From positions 620,001-684,000 of the forward strand of contig JARGXX010000117.1 of NCBI GenBank assembly GCA_030374765.1: DNA of 64,000 nt, given 5' to 3'. Position numbers and translations under genes: made by a program. Below, piece after piece: positions 50,401 through 57,408 of this stretch (position 1 is its first letter; the number at the start of each line of letters is the position of its first letter). A model generated the notes under the pieces. That model was given only the letters and a program-made list of their open reading frames with translations, had not been told where the DNA came from and made no database searches. Source of the stretch: Agarophyton chilense. Lineage: Eukaryota > Rhodophyta > Florideophyceae > Gracilariales > Gracilariaceae.

Positions 50401-51296
50401 ACATTATCTTCAGAGTTTTTGAATGGCCCTACATCACGAATGTTATGCGCTCCATTCGAGTGTTTCAGAGTAGAACGTGAATCATTCAAGGTACATGCGG
50501 AAGGGACATGTCTCTTCTTATTGGTTTCGTCGAGGGCAGCGAGTATGTGTACGGGATCAAGAATGGAATTATGTTGAAAAACAAACTTTTTTCTGTGTGC
50601 AAGAACAATCTTTTGGTATTCGCCATTCTGCAGATCGCCCAATATACGATTCATTGCGGTATCCCATGATTCAAAACCTGGTGCATCAAAAACTGCACTA
50701 GCCCTAGGAATCAAAGACGAATGGCGGGCGTTTAGCAGAGAGCATGGAAGAGGTTGCAACATTGCAAGTGTTTCAAATGTTTTTGCTGCTCCAACTGGAG
50801 GGTAATAGTTCGCTGCGAGACAACACTTCCCTTCGCAATCGCGGTAAATCTCTACAGCAGGTAAAACAAAAGTGAATCCTGAATATGGCTCCCATTCGGG
50901 GTCAGTCTCGCTCTCTATTGAAGAATCAAAACGGGAGGCACCATAAAACTTCATCAGCGGATACTCTGGATCAAGAATAGATGCCAAATCGAGAAAGGCT
51001 TCTTTTGAAAAGTGGCGCCCTGATGAAACGTGAGCAAACCCAATGGCCGCAGTCTCGAAAGAATCATCACGGCTTCGAAAGTAAAGTTTCTGCGCGTGAG
51101 GCTGTGCTCTTAGCCAAGCAAGAGATACACCCTGACCGGGTTGGATCCGAACCTGGGAGCGCAGCGCTCTTGTTGAACGACAGTTGGCATTGCATGGCTT
51201 TCCCGTGCTTTCATGTACAGGAACTTGAACTGTTTGAAGCCACTCCCATAATTGATAAACAGCAGATTGTAGTGATACGGTTTCGGAAGTTGTCAT
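47472..51296 (-). CDS. MenF-MenD fusion: isochorismate synthase plus SEPHCHC synthase
   Basis: A 1274-residue bifunctional protein. Residues about 1-525 are isochorismate synthase: K229 in YQKIVLAH (catalytic lysine position), SYTPEMLFRL, TEALAGT, HPTPAVCGQPR, GFDRGLFAGPLGW and SGIVAGSETKSEWDETELKM. A Ser/Asn/Lys-rich linker covers about 526-618. Residues about 620-1274 are MenD, the thiamine-diphosphate enzyme that adds 2-oxoglutarate to isochorismate: FIAPGSRSAPL, HDERGAGF (E674), ITSSGTAVANL, and the ThDP-binding stretch GDMSMIHDLNAL...NNGGGGIFSML. All key motifs are intact. In plants and green algae the PHYLLO protein fuses MenF, MenD, MenC and MenH; here the protein stops after MenD. No obvious transit peptide at the annotated start. 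Divergent from MenB, 940 bp away. Confidence 0.95.
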   Translation of the reverse strand: MTTSETVSLQSAVYQLWEWLQTVQVPVHESTGKPCNANCRSTRALRSQVRIQPGQGVSLAWLRAQPHAQKLYFRSRDDSFETAAIGFAHVSSGRHFSKEAFLDLASILDPEYPLMKFYGASRFDSSIESETDPEWEPYSGFTFVLPAVEIYRDCEGKCCLAANYYPPVGAAKTFETLAMLQPLPCSLLNARHSSLIPRASAVFDAPGFESWDTAMNRILGDLQNGEYQKIVLAHRKKFVFQHNSILDPVHILAALDETNKKRHVPSACTLNDSRSTLKHSNGAHNIRDVGPFKNSEDNVDISEESCDVQRSYLFCLQIGHGKAFISYTPEMLFRLQDREIKTEALAGTVRRGPDEKEAVELEQLLNKKNMDEHGYVVGHVKDILTDCKVDIKTSGPYVKKLARLMHLVTKIDGRFPNCSGDVSDKAYEVLDRMHPTPAVCGQPREKTQSEIRKLEGFDRGLFAGPLGWFSTEAAEFCVAIRSAVLHDNELIAFAGSGIVAGSETKSEWDETELKMSALTDLFSVNCVQALSYVARRKELYHHSRFKEDLESSQEKVSCVNQNSTSTDIRPKCKNACPRNIHLSKSSLSYQNDRSNPSGVIRDSETTMLLRRKCLDASALHLHPNLNALWASCCVEELCRNGVDTFFIAPGSRSAPLAVAAVTSRHARYFVGHDERGAGFLAVGFARANSRAAAVITSSGTAVANLLPAAVEASTDSLPLIFLTADRPPELRDVGANQAINQVGIFGAYVVWSTDVPCPTEDIPLRYLVKNVDLAVRMSGSSTRTRELGQATFLRGPVHMNMMFRENLAPDHQDWDRQYITAVDRHWFNSLNPATIYGIHHFAALVATKSARQSLHSLPQDSSTLLQDLKNQPDGIIVIAGGSGSVRTDDEAVSVLEIASFLNWPVISDVCGGVRLWREFPNLIHYADLLLCSSLSKSRMTFRSFLQFGERITSKRLLNLIQDCSRTYKDFVHVIVSPTLRPSDPSLTVTHRIEGHIPVFLATFEETLSMRFRNLRPVSSTRIDVNESQTSQEPVSKKMEELKHLSDSVDVLLSELLSSPDNGMLTEPCCARVITKSLPKSCSLFIGNSMPIRDFDCFAGTRRLGYRFRVAANRGASGIDGLLCSGIGFGIGLNTDVVVVVGDMSMIHDLNALHLLRNKDKDNEIPVIVTVVVINNGGGGIFSMLPIAKHQDVFSPVFDTAHGISFGSACCMFGIDYIPVKTISDLQSAISRAPARHRLIEAIVPKDHGLNVTVHKRIVKLVAERMNSELYETFS

Positions 51297-52234
51297 TTTA
51301 GACTTTGGCTCTGAGAAGACTCCTTGCTTCTATCTGCACACGGCAGTCCTTTTCCAGAGTTGACGCCTAACCTTCTTGGCTGTTGTGCTCTAAGAACAAG
51401 ATAGTGATGCTGCAGCAAACCAAAGAGTATGCCTAGAATCAAAAGAATTGTTTACAAGACAGGGTCGTAGGGACAATACTGTTTGATTTTCCACCAAAAA
51501 CGGCTAGCTTTAGCTCGTCACCGAGTCTTGCACAAATTCATCCATGAAGGGTGGCCAGTGGATGATGGACAGAAACAGTGCTTTTTGCTTAGAAAATGAA
51601 GGACCGAGCGCTGCCGTTGTTCTTGGAATACTCTGCGTGACTAGCGAGAGATAGAGACGAAGCCACACGTTGTAGATGCACCTCGTAGAGATTTAACTGT
51701 ATCAACGAAAGTGTAAGATGCCATTGGACGATACGAAATGCTGGGAGACTTCAAATATGCATAAAAATTTGAGCTTTTCACTACTCTATGATCTCCCTGC
51801 AGCTCGTTGCAGGATCAACCTTTCTTCTTCTTTGAGAGTGTGCCCAGACACCGCAAGGACGTGGACAGCAATACCCACCTGAGCTCACAAACTCTAAAAT
51901 CGGCCTTTGCACGCCACTGAACAGAAAGTTTTCAGCTTTTGACCGCGATGTTTGGTTTTCATGCTCGCCACATCACAAGAGACCCATGCTCTTTCTTTTG
52001 TCAGAAGAGATGAATCTGAGTCCTTACGAATTACCGAGAGCACTTTGAGCAAAATCCTTGGATCTGTCCTCATTTCGTTCAACACCATTGCTTTATATAT
52101 ATATATATATATAGTCATATACTTATACTGCAGGACCGCTCTTCTTCTTGTGAGGCTGAAGGAGTCGGTAAAAGAGTTGATCTGGTTTTTATGAAGACGA
52201 AAGAACAAGCCTTCATCGGACAAAAACGCAAGAA
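51297..52234. other. Divergent promoter region of MenF-MenD and MenB genes
   Basis: The shared upstream region of two genes of one pathway. It contains a TA dinucleotide run at about 52093-52114. No separate gene is supported; a minus-strand frame overlapping the MenB start is a shadow. Confidence 0.55.
52093..52114. repeat. TA microsatellite
   Basis: About eleven TA units in the divergent region, about 120 bp upstream of the MenB start codon. Confidence 0.85.
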
Positions 52235-53197
52235 ATGCCGTCCACACGACATGTGCAAGTCGAACCATCTGCAATTCTGAAGCAATCAACCCCTTATATT
52301 CGACCAGGTTGTCAATGGCAAACCGTACAAATCGATTCATTCCCCCAATTCCAAGACATACGATTTGAAAAGTCCAGTGATGGCATCGCGAAAATAACAA
52401 TTTCACGACCCGCAGTACATAATGCCTTCCGCCCGCTCACATTGCTCGAGATGGAGCACGCCTTCCGATATGTTAGAGACACGCCTGCAATTCGTGCGGT
52501 GATACTTACAGGTGAGGGACATCGTGCATTCTGTTCCGGTGGGGATCAGTCTGCCCGAGGCCATGGGGGATATGTAGGGTCCGACGGTATTCCTCGCTTA
52601 GCTGTGCTTGACCTACATATTATGATGCGTCGTCTACCAAAAGTAGTGATTGCTATGGTGGCTGGGTATGCAATAGGCGGCGGACATATTCTGCACATGA
52701 TATGTGACTTGACAATAGCGGCTGAGAACGCCTGTTTCGGACAGACCGGACCAAAAGTCGGGAGTTTCGACGGTGGGTACGGCAGTTCGTACATGGCACG
52801 CATCGTCGGCCAAAAGAAAGCTCGCGAGATATGGTTTTTGTGTCGACAGTACAATGCAAACGAAGCGTTACAGATGGGGTTGGTCAACGCTGTTGTTTCA
52901 TTAAAAGACTTGGAGATAGAATCGGTCAAGTGGTGTCGGGAGATTTTGGAAAAGAGTCCAACAGCAATTTCATGTTTAAAGGCAGCTTTGAATGCTGACG
53001 GGGACGGACATGCTGGATTGAGCCAGCTCGCAGGTGAAGCAACTCGTCTTTTTTATCAAAGCGATGAGGGTAAGGAGGGAAAGAATGCCTTTTTGGAGAA
53101 GCGTAAGCCCCGTTTTTTTGAAAAGTTCCCCGATGAAGAAGAGCCCAAAAGTGGAGAATGTTTGAAGGAAACTGAAAAACGCCGCGCACGTCTGTGA
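52235..53197 (+). CDS. menB: MenB: 1,4-dihydroxy-2-naphthoyl-CoA synthase
   Basis: A 320-residue crotonase-fold enzyme that closes the second ring of naphthoquinones, turning o-succinylbenzoyl-CoA into 1,4-dihydroxy-2-naphthoyl-CoA. It is extremely similar, from memory, to bacterial Men[72 protein letters not shown], the [16 protein letters not shown] stretch, [12 protein letters not shown]. The active-site loop and the Asp and Tyr-rich C-terminal region are intact. About 35 extra residues precede the conserved core. The last residues are KRRARL: the final ARL fits the peroxisomal PTS1 consensus and is preceded by basic residues. Higher-plant MenB is peroxisomal (by PTS2), so peroxisomal location is plausible here; a plastid location is not excluded. 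Confidence 0.96.
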   Translation: MPSTRHVQVEPSAILKQSTPYIRPGCQWQTVQIDSFPQFQDIRFEKSSDGIAKITISRPAVHNAFRPLTLLEMEHAFRYVRDTPAIRAVILTGEGHRAFCSGGDQSARGHGGYVGSDGIPRLAVLDLHIMMRRLPKVVIAMVAGYAIGGGHILHMICDLTIAAENACFGQTGPKVGSFDGGYGSSYMARIVGQKKAREIWFLCRQYNANEALQMGLVNAVVSLKDLEIESVKWCREILEKSPTAISCLKAALNADGDGHAGLSQLAGEATRLFYQSDEGKEGKNAFLEKRKPRFFEKFPDEEEPKSGECLKETEKRRARL

Positions 53198-53856
53198 TCC
53201 ATGCTGTACCCAAAGAACCAGAAACGGAATCATCTCTATCACACCCTTGGATGGGCGGGTCTCAGTCCGGATTTGAAACATATTGCAAAACTGTTAATCA
53301 CAGCAGATGGATCTAAACCCCGCTGATTCGCTCTTGTGACTCTCCACTCTCCCGGCTCCAATGCGTTTTTAGCGTCGTGCAAGCCTTGGCGGTCAAGAGG
53401 CAGGTCGAGCAGATCACTGTCGCTTAGACGAACGGGGGCGCAAAAGAGTGCACGAAAAAGCACTCGTCAATCCGCATTTGTTCCGACAGCTTGTCTCAAC
53501 CGTCGCGGAAGTTGATCGCTTCCGCCAGGCGAAGGAAACCACTACGTTTAGGCTCTTATAAATGTTATTTAAAGGCGCATTCGCAAAAGCGCTATCTTTT
53601 TACAATATCTGCCTCTCGCGAAAAAGAAGCAAACATAAAAGTTGCTGAAGGGCACAGCTCAAGTACAAGTCATTACATTGAGAATATACGAAATGAATGC
53701 CGTTCAAGGTCGACGCTCTTTTGAAACTCTTCAATAGAAAGAAAAGAAAAATAGATGAAGAAACAAGAGGACGACAGTAATAAGTGTTGCGCAAGGGAGG
53801 AAAAAAGGTAAGTTGGGGAAAGCTGCAGCACAAAAAAGAAGTGAAAGAATGAGTTT
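53198..53856. other. Intergenic region
   Basis: Between the converging MenB and ANL-C-domain genes. A 74-codon minus-strand frame at 53239-53463 has a mitochondrial-looking N-terminus (MLFRALFCAPVRL) but no family I recognise; it is left uncalled. Confidence 0.4.
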
Positions 53857-54873
53857 CTACTGTTCAATAGCAGCGAGCCCAGAGAGTTTGGTGCTATCGC
53901 CTTGCATCTGCGCTTCAGCCAACGCTTTTCTGGTGATGCCCGACGGGAGCTCCTGAAGGAAAAAGAAGCGCTTGGGAACCATTGCCGTAGCCAGATACTT
54001 TTGAGCGTGAATTAAGAGCATACGTTCGGAAACACGAACATTCTTCTTTGGAACGACGGCACAATAAACTTCATTTCCATACTTTGCATCTGGCCGCCCA
54101 AAAGCACGACATACACTGATAAGAGGAGAAATACTGATGGCGCGTTCGACGTCATCAAGATTGACAGTGACTTTCTTGATGATGTACTCGCCATCTGCGC
54201 CGTAGCCGACATCACCTTCTCTGGTTGCTTCGCGGATGGATTGTGGGATTCCGCCAGCTGCCAAACGAGCGTCCTCGGCAACCTTTCTAGCCTCCTCCAA
54301 CGCGCTGGCCGACTCTTGCTCAGCGAGCGACGCGGCCTGCACGGCGGCCTCCACCTCGGTCATGTTAATTGCCATGATGAGCGGCTGGGCGACGACCTTT
54401 TGCTCGGCCTCTTGGCGCTTGGATTGGGCGTGGTGCAGCTTCTGACGAAGCTGGGCCATTTCGAGCTCGTGTTCGGACTTGAGCTGGTTCATCATCTGAT
54501 TTTGCGACTGCTCCAGACGCGCAAGACGATCCAAAATTGCCTGTGCACTGGAGCTGGGGGTGGTTTCAACGGTACTATCGGTGTCGATGGTATGGTGCTC
54601 CAGTTCGTTGGTAAGATCACTTGCGGTACTTGCGGTATCTTCGAAGGTTTCATGAGCAACGTCGACGACGTCGACGACGTCGGAGACGTGCGACGGCGCG
54701 GAAACGTGCTCCGCCGTGGAGACGGCCATTAGCAGTAGCAGCAGCGCAGCTGGCACGAAGCAAACGCGAAGGCAGAAGGCGGGCGCAAGTCGAAAACGGG
54801 GAACGAGCGAGGGAAGGCGACACGAAACGGCAAGCAACAGCGGCACGCAGCGCGATGAGCGGCGGCAGCACAC
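53857..54873 (-). CDS. Coiled-coil protein with orphan ANL (acyl-CoA synthetase) C-terminal domain
   Basis: Up to 338 residues; the methionine at 54729 (MAVSTAEHV) gives a 290-residue version. If the longer start is used, the first 55 residues have a basic part and a strong hydrophobic run, like a signal or bipartite targeting sequence. Residues about 110-205 are a long coiled coil (LDRLARLEQSQNQM, HELEMAQLRQKLHHA). From about 215 the sequence matches the end of ANL-superfamily ligases: a GDVGY relic of motif A7, then VNLDDVERAI, AFGRPDAKYGNEVYCAVVP, and the final lysine-bearing motif LPSGITRKAL. It looks most like oxalyl-CoA synthetase (AAE3/Pcs60). The 400-residue adenylation domain is absent and the A8 hinge (GR-x-K/E) is deleted, so ligase activity alone is not possible. 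Function unknown. Confidence 0.75.
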   Translation of the reverse strand: MCCRRSSRCVPLLLAVSCRLPSLVPRFRLAPAFCLRVCFVPAALLLLLMAVSTAEHVSAPSHVSDVVDVVDVAHETFEDTASTASDLTNELEHHTIDTDSTVETTPSSSAQAILDRLARLEQSQNQMMNQLKSEHELEMAQLRQKLHHAQSKRQEAEQKVVAQPLIMAINMTEVEAAVQAASLAEQESASALEEARKVAEDARLAAGGIPQSIREATREGDVGYGADGEYIIKKVTVNLDDVERAISISPLISVCRAFGRPDAKYGNEVYCAVVPKKNVRVSERMLLIHAQKYLATAMVPKRFFFLQELPSGITRKALAEAQMQGDSTKLSGLAAIEQ

Positions 54874-55101
54874 AGTAACTTACGTACTGTACGTTGGCTA
54901 CACTGTCGTTCCCGATTGGCATGCGCCCAACTGGCGCGTTTCTTTGTGCCCGTATGTACACCCTTCGTATCTCCCTTTCTAACTCACCTTCGGTAGCTAC
55001 TTCCGAACGTTGCGCTGCTTACAGTCCTGTACCCCTCGAAACGGCGATGTTCTTTTGAGTTGAATTTGTTTTTGGTGTACGCAATTCGCAATTGCCTGTG
55101 C

Positions 55102-55136
<35 letters not shown>

Positions 55137-55208
55137 GTCGTCATCATCGTCGTCATCATCTTCATCATCGGCATCAAAGCGCTTCGCGTGCGCCGCTGCG
55201 AGGTGTCG
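54874..55208. other. Divergent promoter region, ANL-C protein and IF-3
   Basis: Short shared upstream region; the IF-3 side contains a CAT/ATC microsatellite at 55102-55170. Confidence 0.5.
55102..55170. repeat. ATC/CAT trinucleotide microsatellite
   Basis: About 20 imperfect TCA/TCG units just upstream of the IF-3 start. Reading through it gives poly-isoleucine, which is why the longer upstream start of that gene was rejected. Confidence 0.9.
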
Positions 55209-55952
55209 ATGGCGGTGCGTGCGGCTGCGCAGCTGTGGCGCTTCCGCGTCGTCGCGCTGAGCGCGCACCCACGGTCCCGCGCCGTTGCGAGTCGCGCCGA
55301 CCAACCGCAGCTCAACGAGGCGCTCCTCAAGCATGCCTCCGTGCGGCTCGTCTCCGAGTCCGGTGCGGACCGTGGCTTGATGTCACCGCAACAAGCGCTG
55401 CGCGAGGCGCGCATGCAGCACAAGGATCTCATGCAGATCACCACCGCGAAGCCCATTGCGGTCGGCACCGCGCCGCTGCCCGTTGTGCGCATCTTGGACT
55501 ACGCCTCGTTTGAGGAGCACCGGCAGAAGAAGAGGTACAAACAACACAAGGCCGTCAAACAACAGCAGATGCAACAGCGCAAGCATTCTGTTTTGAAACA
55601 GATCCGCTTTTCGCCGCTTACGGATCGCAATGACATGCGCATTAAGCTCAAACATGCCGCGCAGTTTCTTATCGATGGGTATCGTGTAAAGATCTACATG
55701 CAGTTTAGGAGAGGCCAGCGAAAATATGAAGCTACTGCCAAACAATCCCTTACCAACGCCGCACTCGCGTTAGCCCCGTTCGGAACTTGCCAAGCGCTAC
55801 CTACGCGCGCATCTATACAACAGCTGTTCGCCCCTCAGGACGAGCAGCAACCTGATGCACAGCGCCCAAACAAACCTCTGGAGGTCGTGTTTCAGCCTTT
55901 GCCTAAAGCTCAAAGAGAGAAGCTCACCATAGATGCATTAACAACCCCATAG
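55209..55952 (+). CDS. Translation initiation factor IF-3, organellar
   Basis: About 247 residues from the preferred start MAVRAAAQLWRF. The Arg/Ala-rich N-terminus (RFRVVALSAHPRSRAVASRA) is a targeting peptide, mitochondrial or plastid. The IF-3 N-domain follows (LNEALLKHASVRLVSESG, MSPQQALREA, LPVVRILDYASFEEHRQKK), then a basic, Gln-rich linker and the C-domain (IRFSPLTDRNDMRIKLKHAAQFLIDGYRVKIYMQFRGRQ-like). IF-3 binds the small ribosomal subunit and checks initiator tRNA. An ATG further upstream (55092) only adds a microsatellite-encoded poly-Ile run. Single exon; its C-terminus is hydrophilic and Pro/Gln-rich. Confidence 0.9.
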   Translation: MAVRAAAQLWRFRVVALSAHPRSRAVASRADQPQLNEALLKHASVRLVSESGADRGLMSPQQALREARMQHKDLMQITTAKPIAVGTAPLPVVRILDYASFEEHRQKKRYKQHKAVKQQQMQQRKHSVLKQIRFSPLTDRNDMRIKLKHAAQFLIDGYRVKIYMQFRRGQRKYEATAKQSLTNAALALAPFGTCQALPTRASIQQLFAPQDEQQPDAQRPNKPLEVVFQPLPKAQREKLTIDALTTP

Positions 55953-55994
55953 AAAAACTACATAAAATCAACATTGTCCCTCACAGAAGCGCTC

Positions 55995-56693
55995 TTACAC
56001 AAGCTTTTTGGCCGTGAACAGCTTTTTGTAGTGCAGAAACTGCACCAACGACACCGCAACCAATACAGTGAGCGATACAGCAGTAAATGTGCCCACACTC
56101 CGCGCAGTGGCTTTCGTGCGCCGGACCAGACGTCTTTCGCGAAGTTGCAACTCTGCCAAATCCATCAGAAGTGACTTGAGTGTCTTGTGCATCCCACGGA
56201 GAGCATTCGTCATCCGACTCATGCCTTGCGTAGTGGCGCGTCCGCTCGATGACTTTACAGACTCTCTGTAATCAACGTTTATCCAAAACGTCACGGCACG
56301 CTCTCCATGTGTGGTATGCATCGTGTCGTCGAGTGAAAGCATCAAACATGCATCGAACACGGCCATTTGTTCATCCTCTTCGTAGTCGTACTCATCGTAT
56401 TGTTGCGAATTATCGAAGGGCGGTGTGGTAAATGAGAACATTGCATCCTTCGGATCTCCGCTGTGTGACTCGTAAACCAGCTCACCACCAGACGCTCTCT
56501 TGACTTCTAAAGAGAGCTGAGCCTTTCCTTTTCCGTTGGCAATGGAGCGATGTCCGAGCACTCGTGCTCCATACGGTGCTTCAAAGTGAAAGCATCTTCT
56601 TTCGCGGTCACGAACATAGAATCTCAGCGCATCGCAACAGCCGCTAACAATCAGAACCACAACAAACAACGCTGCGATTGAGAACGAACGCAT
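55995..56693 (-). CDS. p24/TMED-family cargo receptor (GOLD domain)
   Basis: About 232 residues from the preferred start MRSFSIAALFVVVLIVSG, a clear signal peptide; a longer start at 56738 adds 15 residues. A lumenal GOLD domain (ALRFYVRDRERRCFHFEA, FSFTTPP, AVTFWINVDY) is followed by a heptad-rich coiled coil (LKSLLMDLAELQLRERRLV), one transmembrane helix near the end (FTAVSLTVLVAVSLVQF) and a short tail ending AKKLV. KK at -4/-3 is the dilysine COPI-binding signal. p24 proteins cycle between ER and Golgi and help to load COPII/COPI vesicles. An acidic insert (YDEYDYEEDEQ) within GOLD is unusual. Convergent with IF-3. Confidence 0.92.
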   Translation of the reverse strand: MRSFSIAALFVVVLIVSGCCDALRFYVRDRERRCFHFEAPYGARVLGHRSIANGKGKAQLSLEVKRASGGELVYESHSGDPKDAMFSFTTPPFDNSQQYDEYDYEEDEQMAVFDACLMLSLDDTMHTTHGERAVTFWINVDYRESVKSSSGRATTQGMSRMTNALRGMHKTLKSLLMDLAELQLRERRLVRRTKATARSVGTFTAVSLTVLVAVSLVQFLHYKKLFTAKKLV

Positions 56694-56970
56694 GTCGGAA
56701 AAGTGGACCCACGGCTTGCCGCCGAACGCCCGAAACACTGTACGAGGATGAGTGCATGTTTGGTAGAAACAAACGGTGAACTTTCGCCACCATCACTGGC
56801 TGACGCAGAAGCAAACGACCACGGCCCTCTACAAACCTACAACTGATGCCACAACGGCTGCCGTCGCGCCGCGGCACTGATCCAATCGACCCCGTATCGC
56901 AGCGCACACAGCCCCATCGCACTTGACAGCGCCCAAGGAGGCGGCTATCTACTCGCCCTCCCACGCTGTC

Positions 56971-57010
56971 CGCAAATTTGCTCCCATTTGCGCCCATTTG
57001 CGCCCATTTG
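56971..57010. repeat. 10-bp tandem repeat in divergent promoter
   Basis: Four units: CGCAAATTTG, CTCCCATTTG, CGCCCATTTG, CGCCCATTTG, followed by CG. Helical-turn spacing, as in the unrelated repeat at 39702-39745. Confidence 0.8.
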
Positions 57011-57129
57011 CGTGCACGCGCCGCCTGCGCTTGTCACGTGACCATGCGAGCATCCATCCCGCTTTCTAGCTAGGCGCGCGTTGCTTTTCGTTCCGACGAT
57101 CTCACTCGCCACCGCGCTCCGCTTGACAC

Positions 57130-57151
57130 TTCTCTCTCTCTCTCTCTCTCT
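57130..57151 (+). repeat. CT microsatellite
   Basis: About ten TC/CT units upstream of the TamB-like gene; a pyrimidine-rich tract common in promoters and leaders. Confidence 0.85.
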
Positions 57152-57408
57152 TCGTGATAACTTGTTCAGTTTGCACTTTTGACCAAGCAACTCGTGCACA
57201 AAGCGCTCCCAACAACGCCTCTGGGAGGTCGCTCAGGTTTGCGTCGCTGCAGTTTGACACCAATCTGTCTCCTCTTCCCCGCTTGGCGAGCTTGTTGGTT
57301 GTCGTGAAGCCGGGCCTCACTCTGTCTGATACGCGCGTGAAAGAATATGAGCGCTGAGGCGAGTGCATGCGTCGTGGACTCTTCGTTGTATAAAGTGCGT
57401 ACGTCCAA

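Larger units (their letters stand above)
56694..57408. other. Divergent promoter region, p24 and TamB-like genes
   Basis: No gene. It contains a 10-bp-period repeat at 56971-57010 and a CT microsatellite at 57130-57151. Confidence 0.5.

Noticed and set aside
51894-52406. 170-codon minus-strand ORF overlapping the MenB start
   Set aside because: Contains a microsatellite-coded Ile/Tyr run and conflicts with MenB; read as a shadow.
46184-53197. Idea that the methyltransferase at 46184 is MenG in a complete naphthoquinone cluster
   Set aside because: Its motifs are those of leucine-carboxyl-methyltransferase relatives, not MenG/UbiE; no MenA, MenC, MenE or MenH is present.
53239-53463. 74-codon minus-strand ORF with a mitochondrial-like N-terminus
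   Set aside because: Short, unrecognised, lies in the MenB 3' region; not enough to call a gene.
55092-55208. Upstream extension of IF-3 encoding poly-isoleucine
   Set aside because: It is a translation of the CAT/ATC microsatellite; the methionine at 55209 starts a proper targeting peptide.
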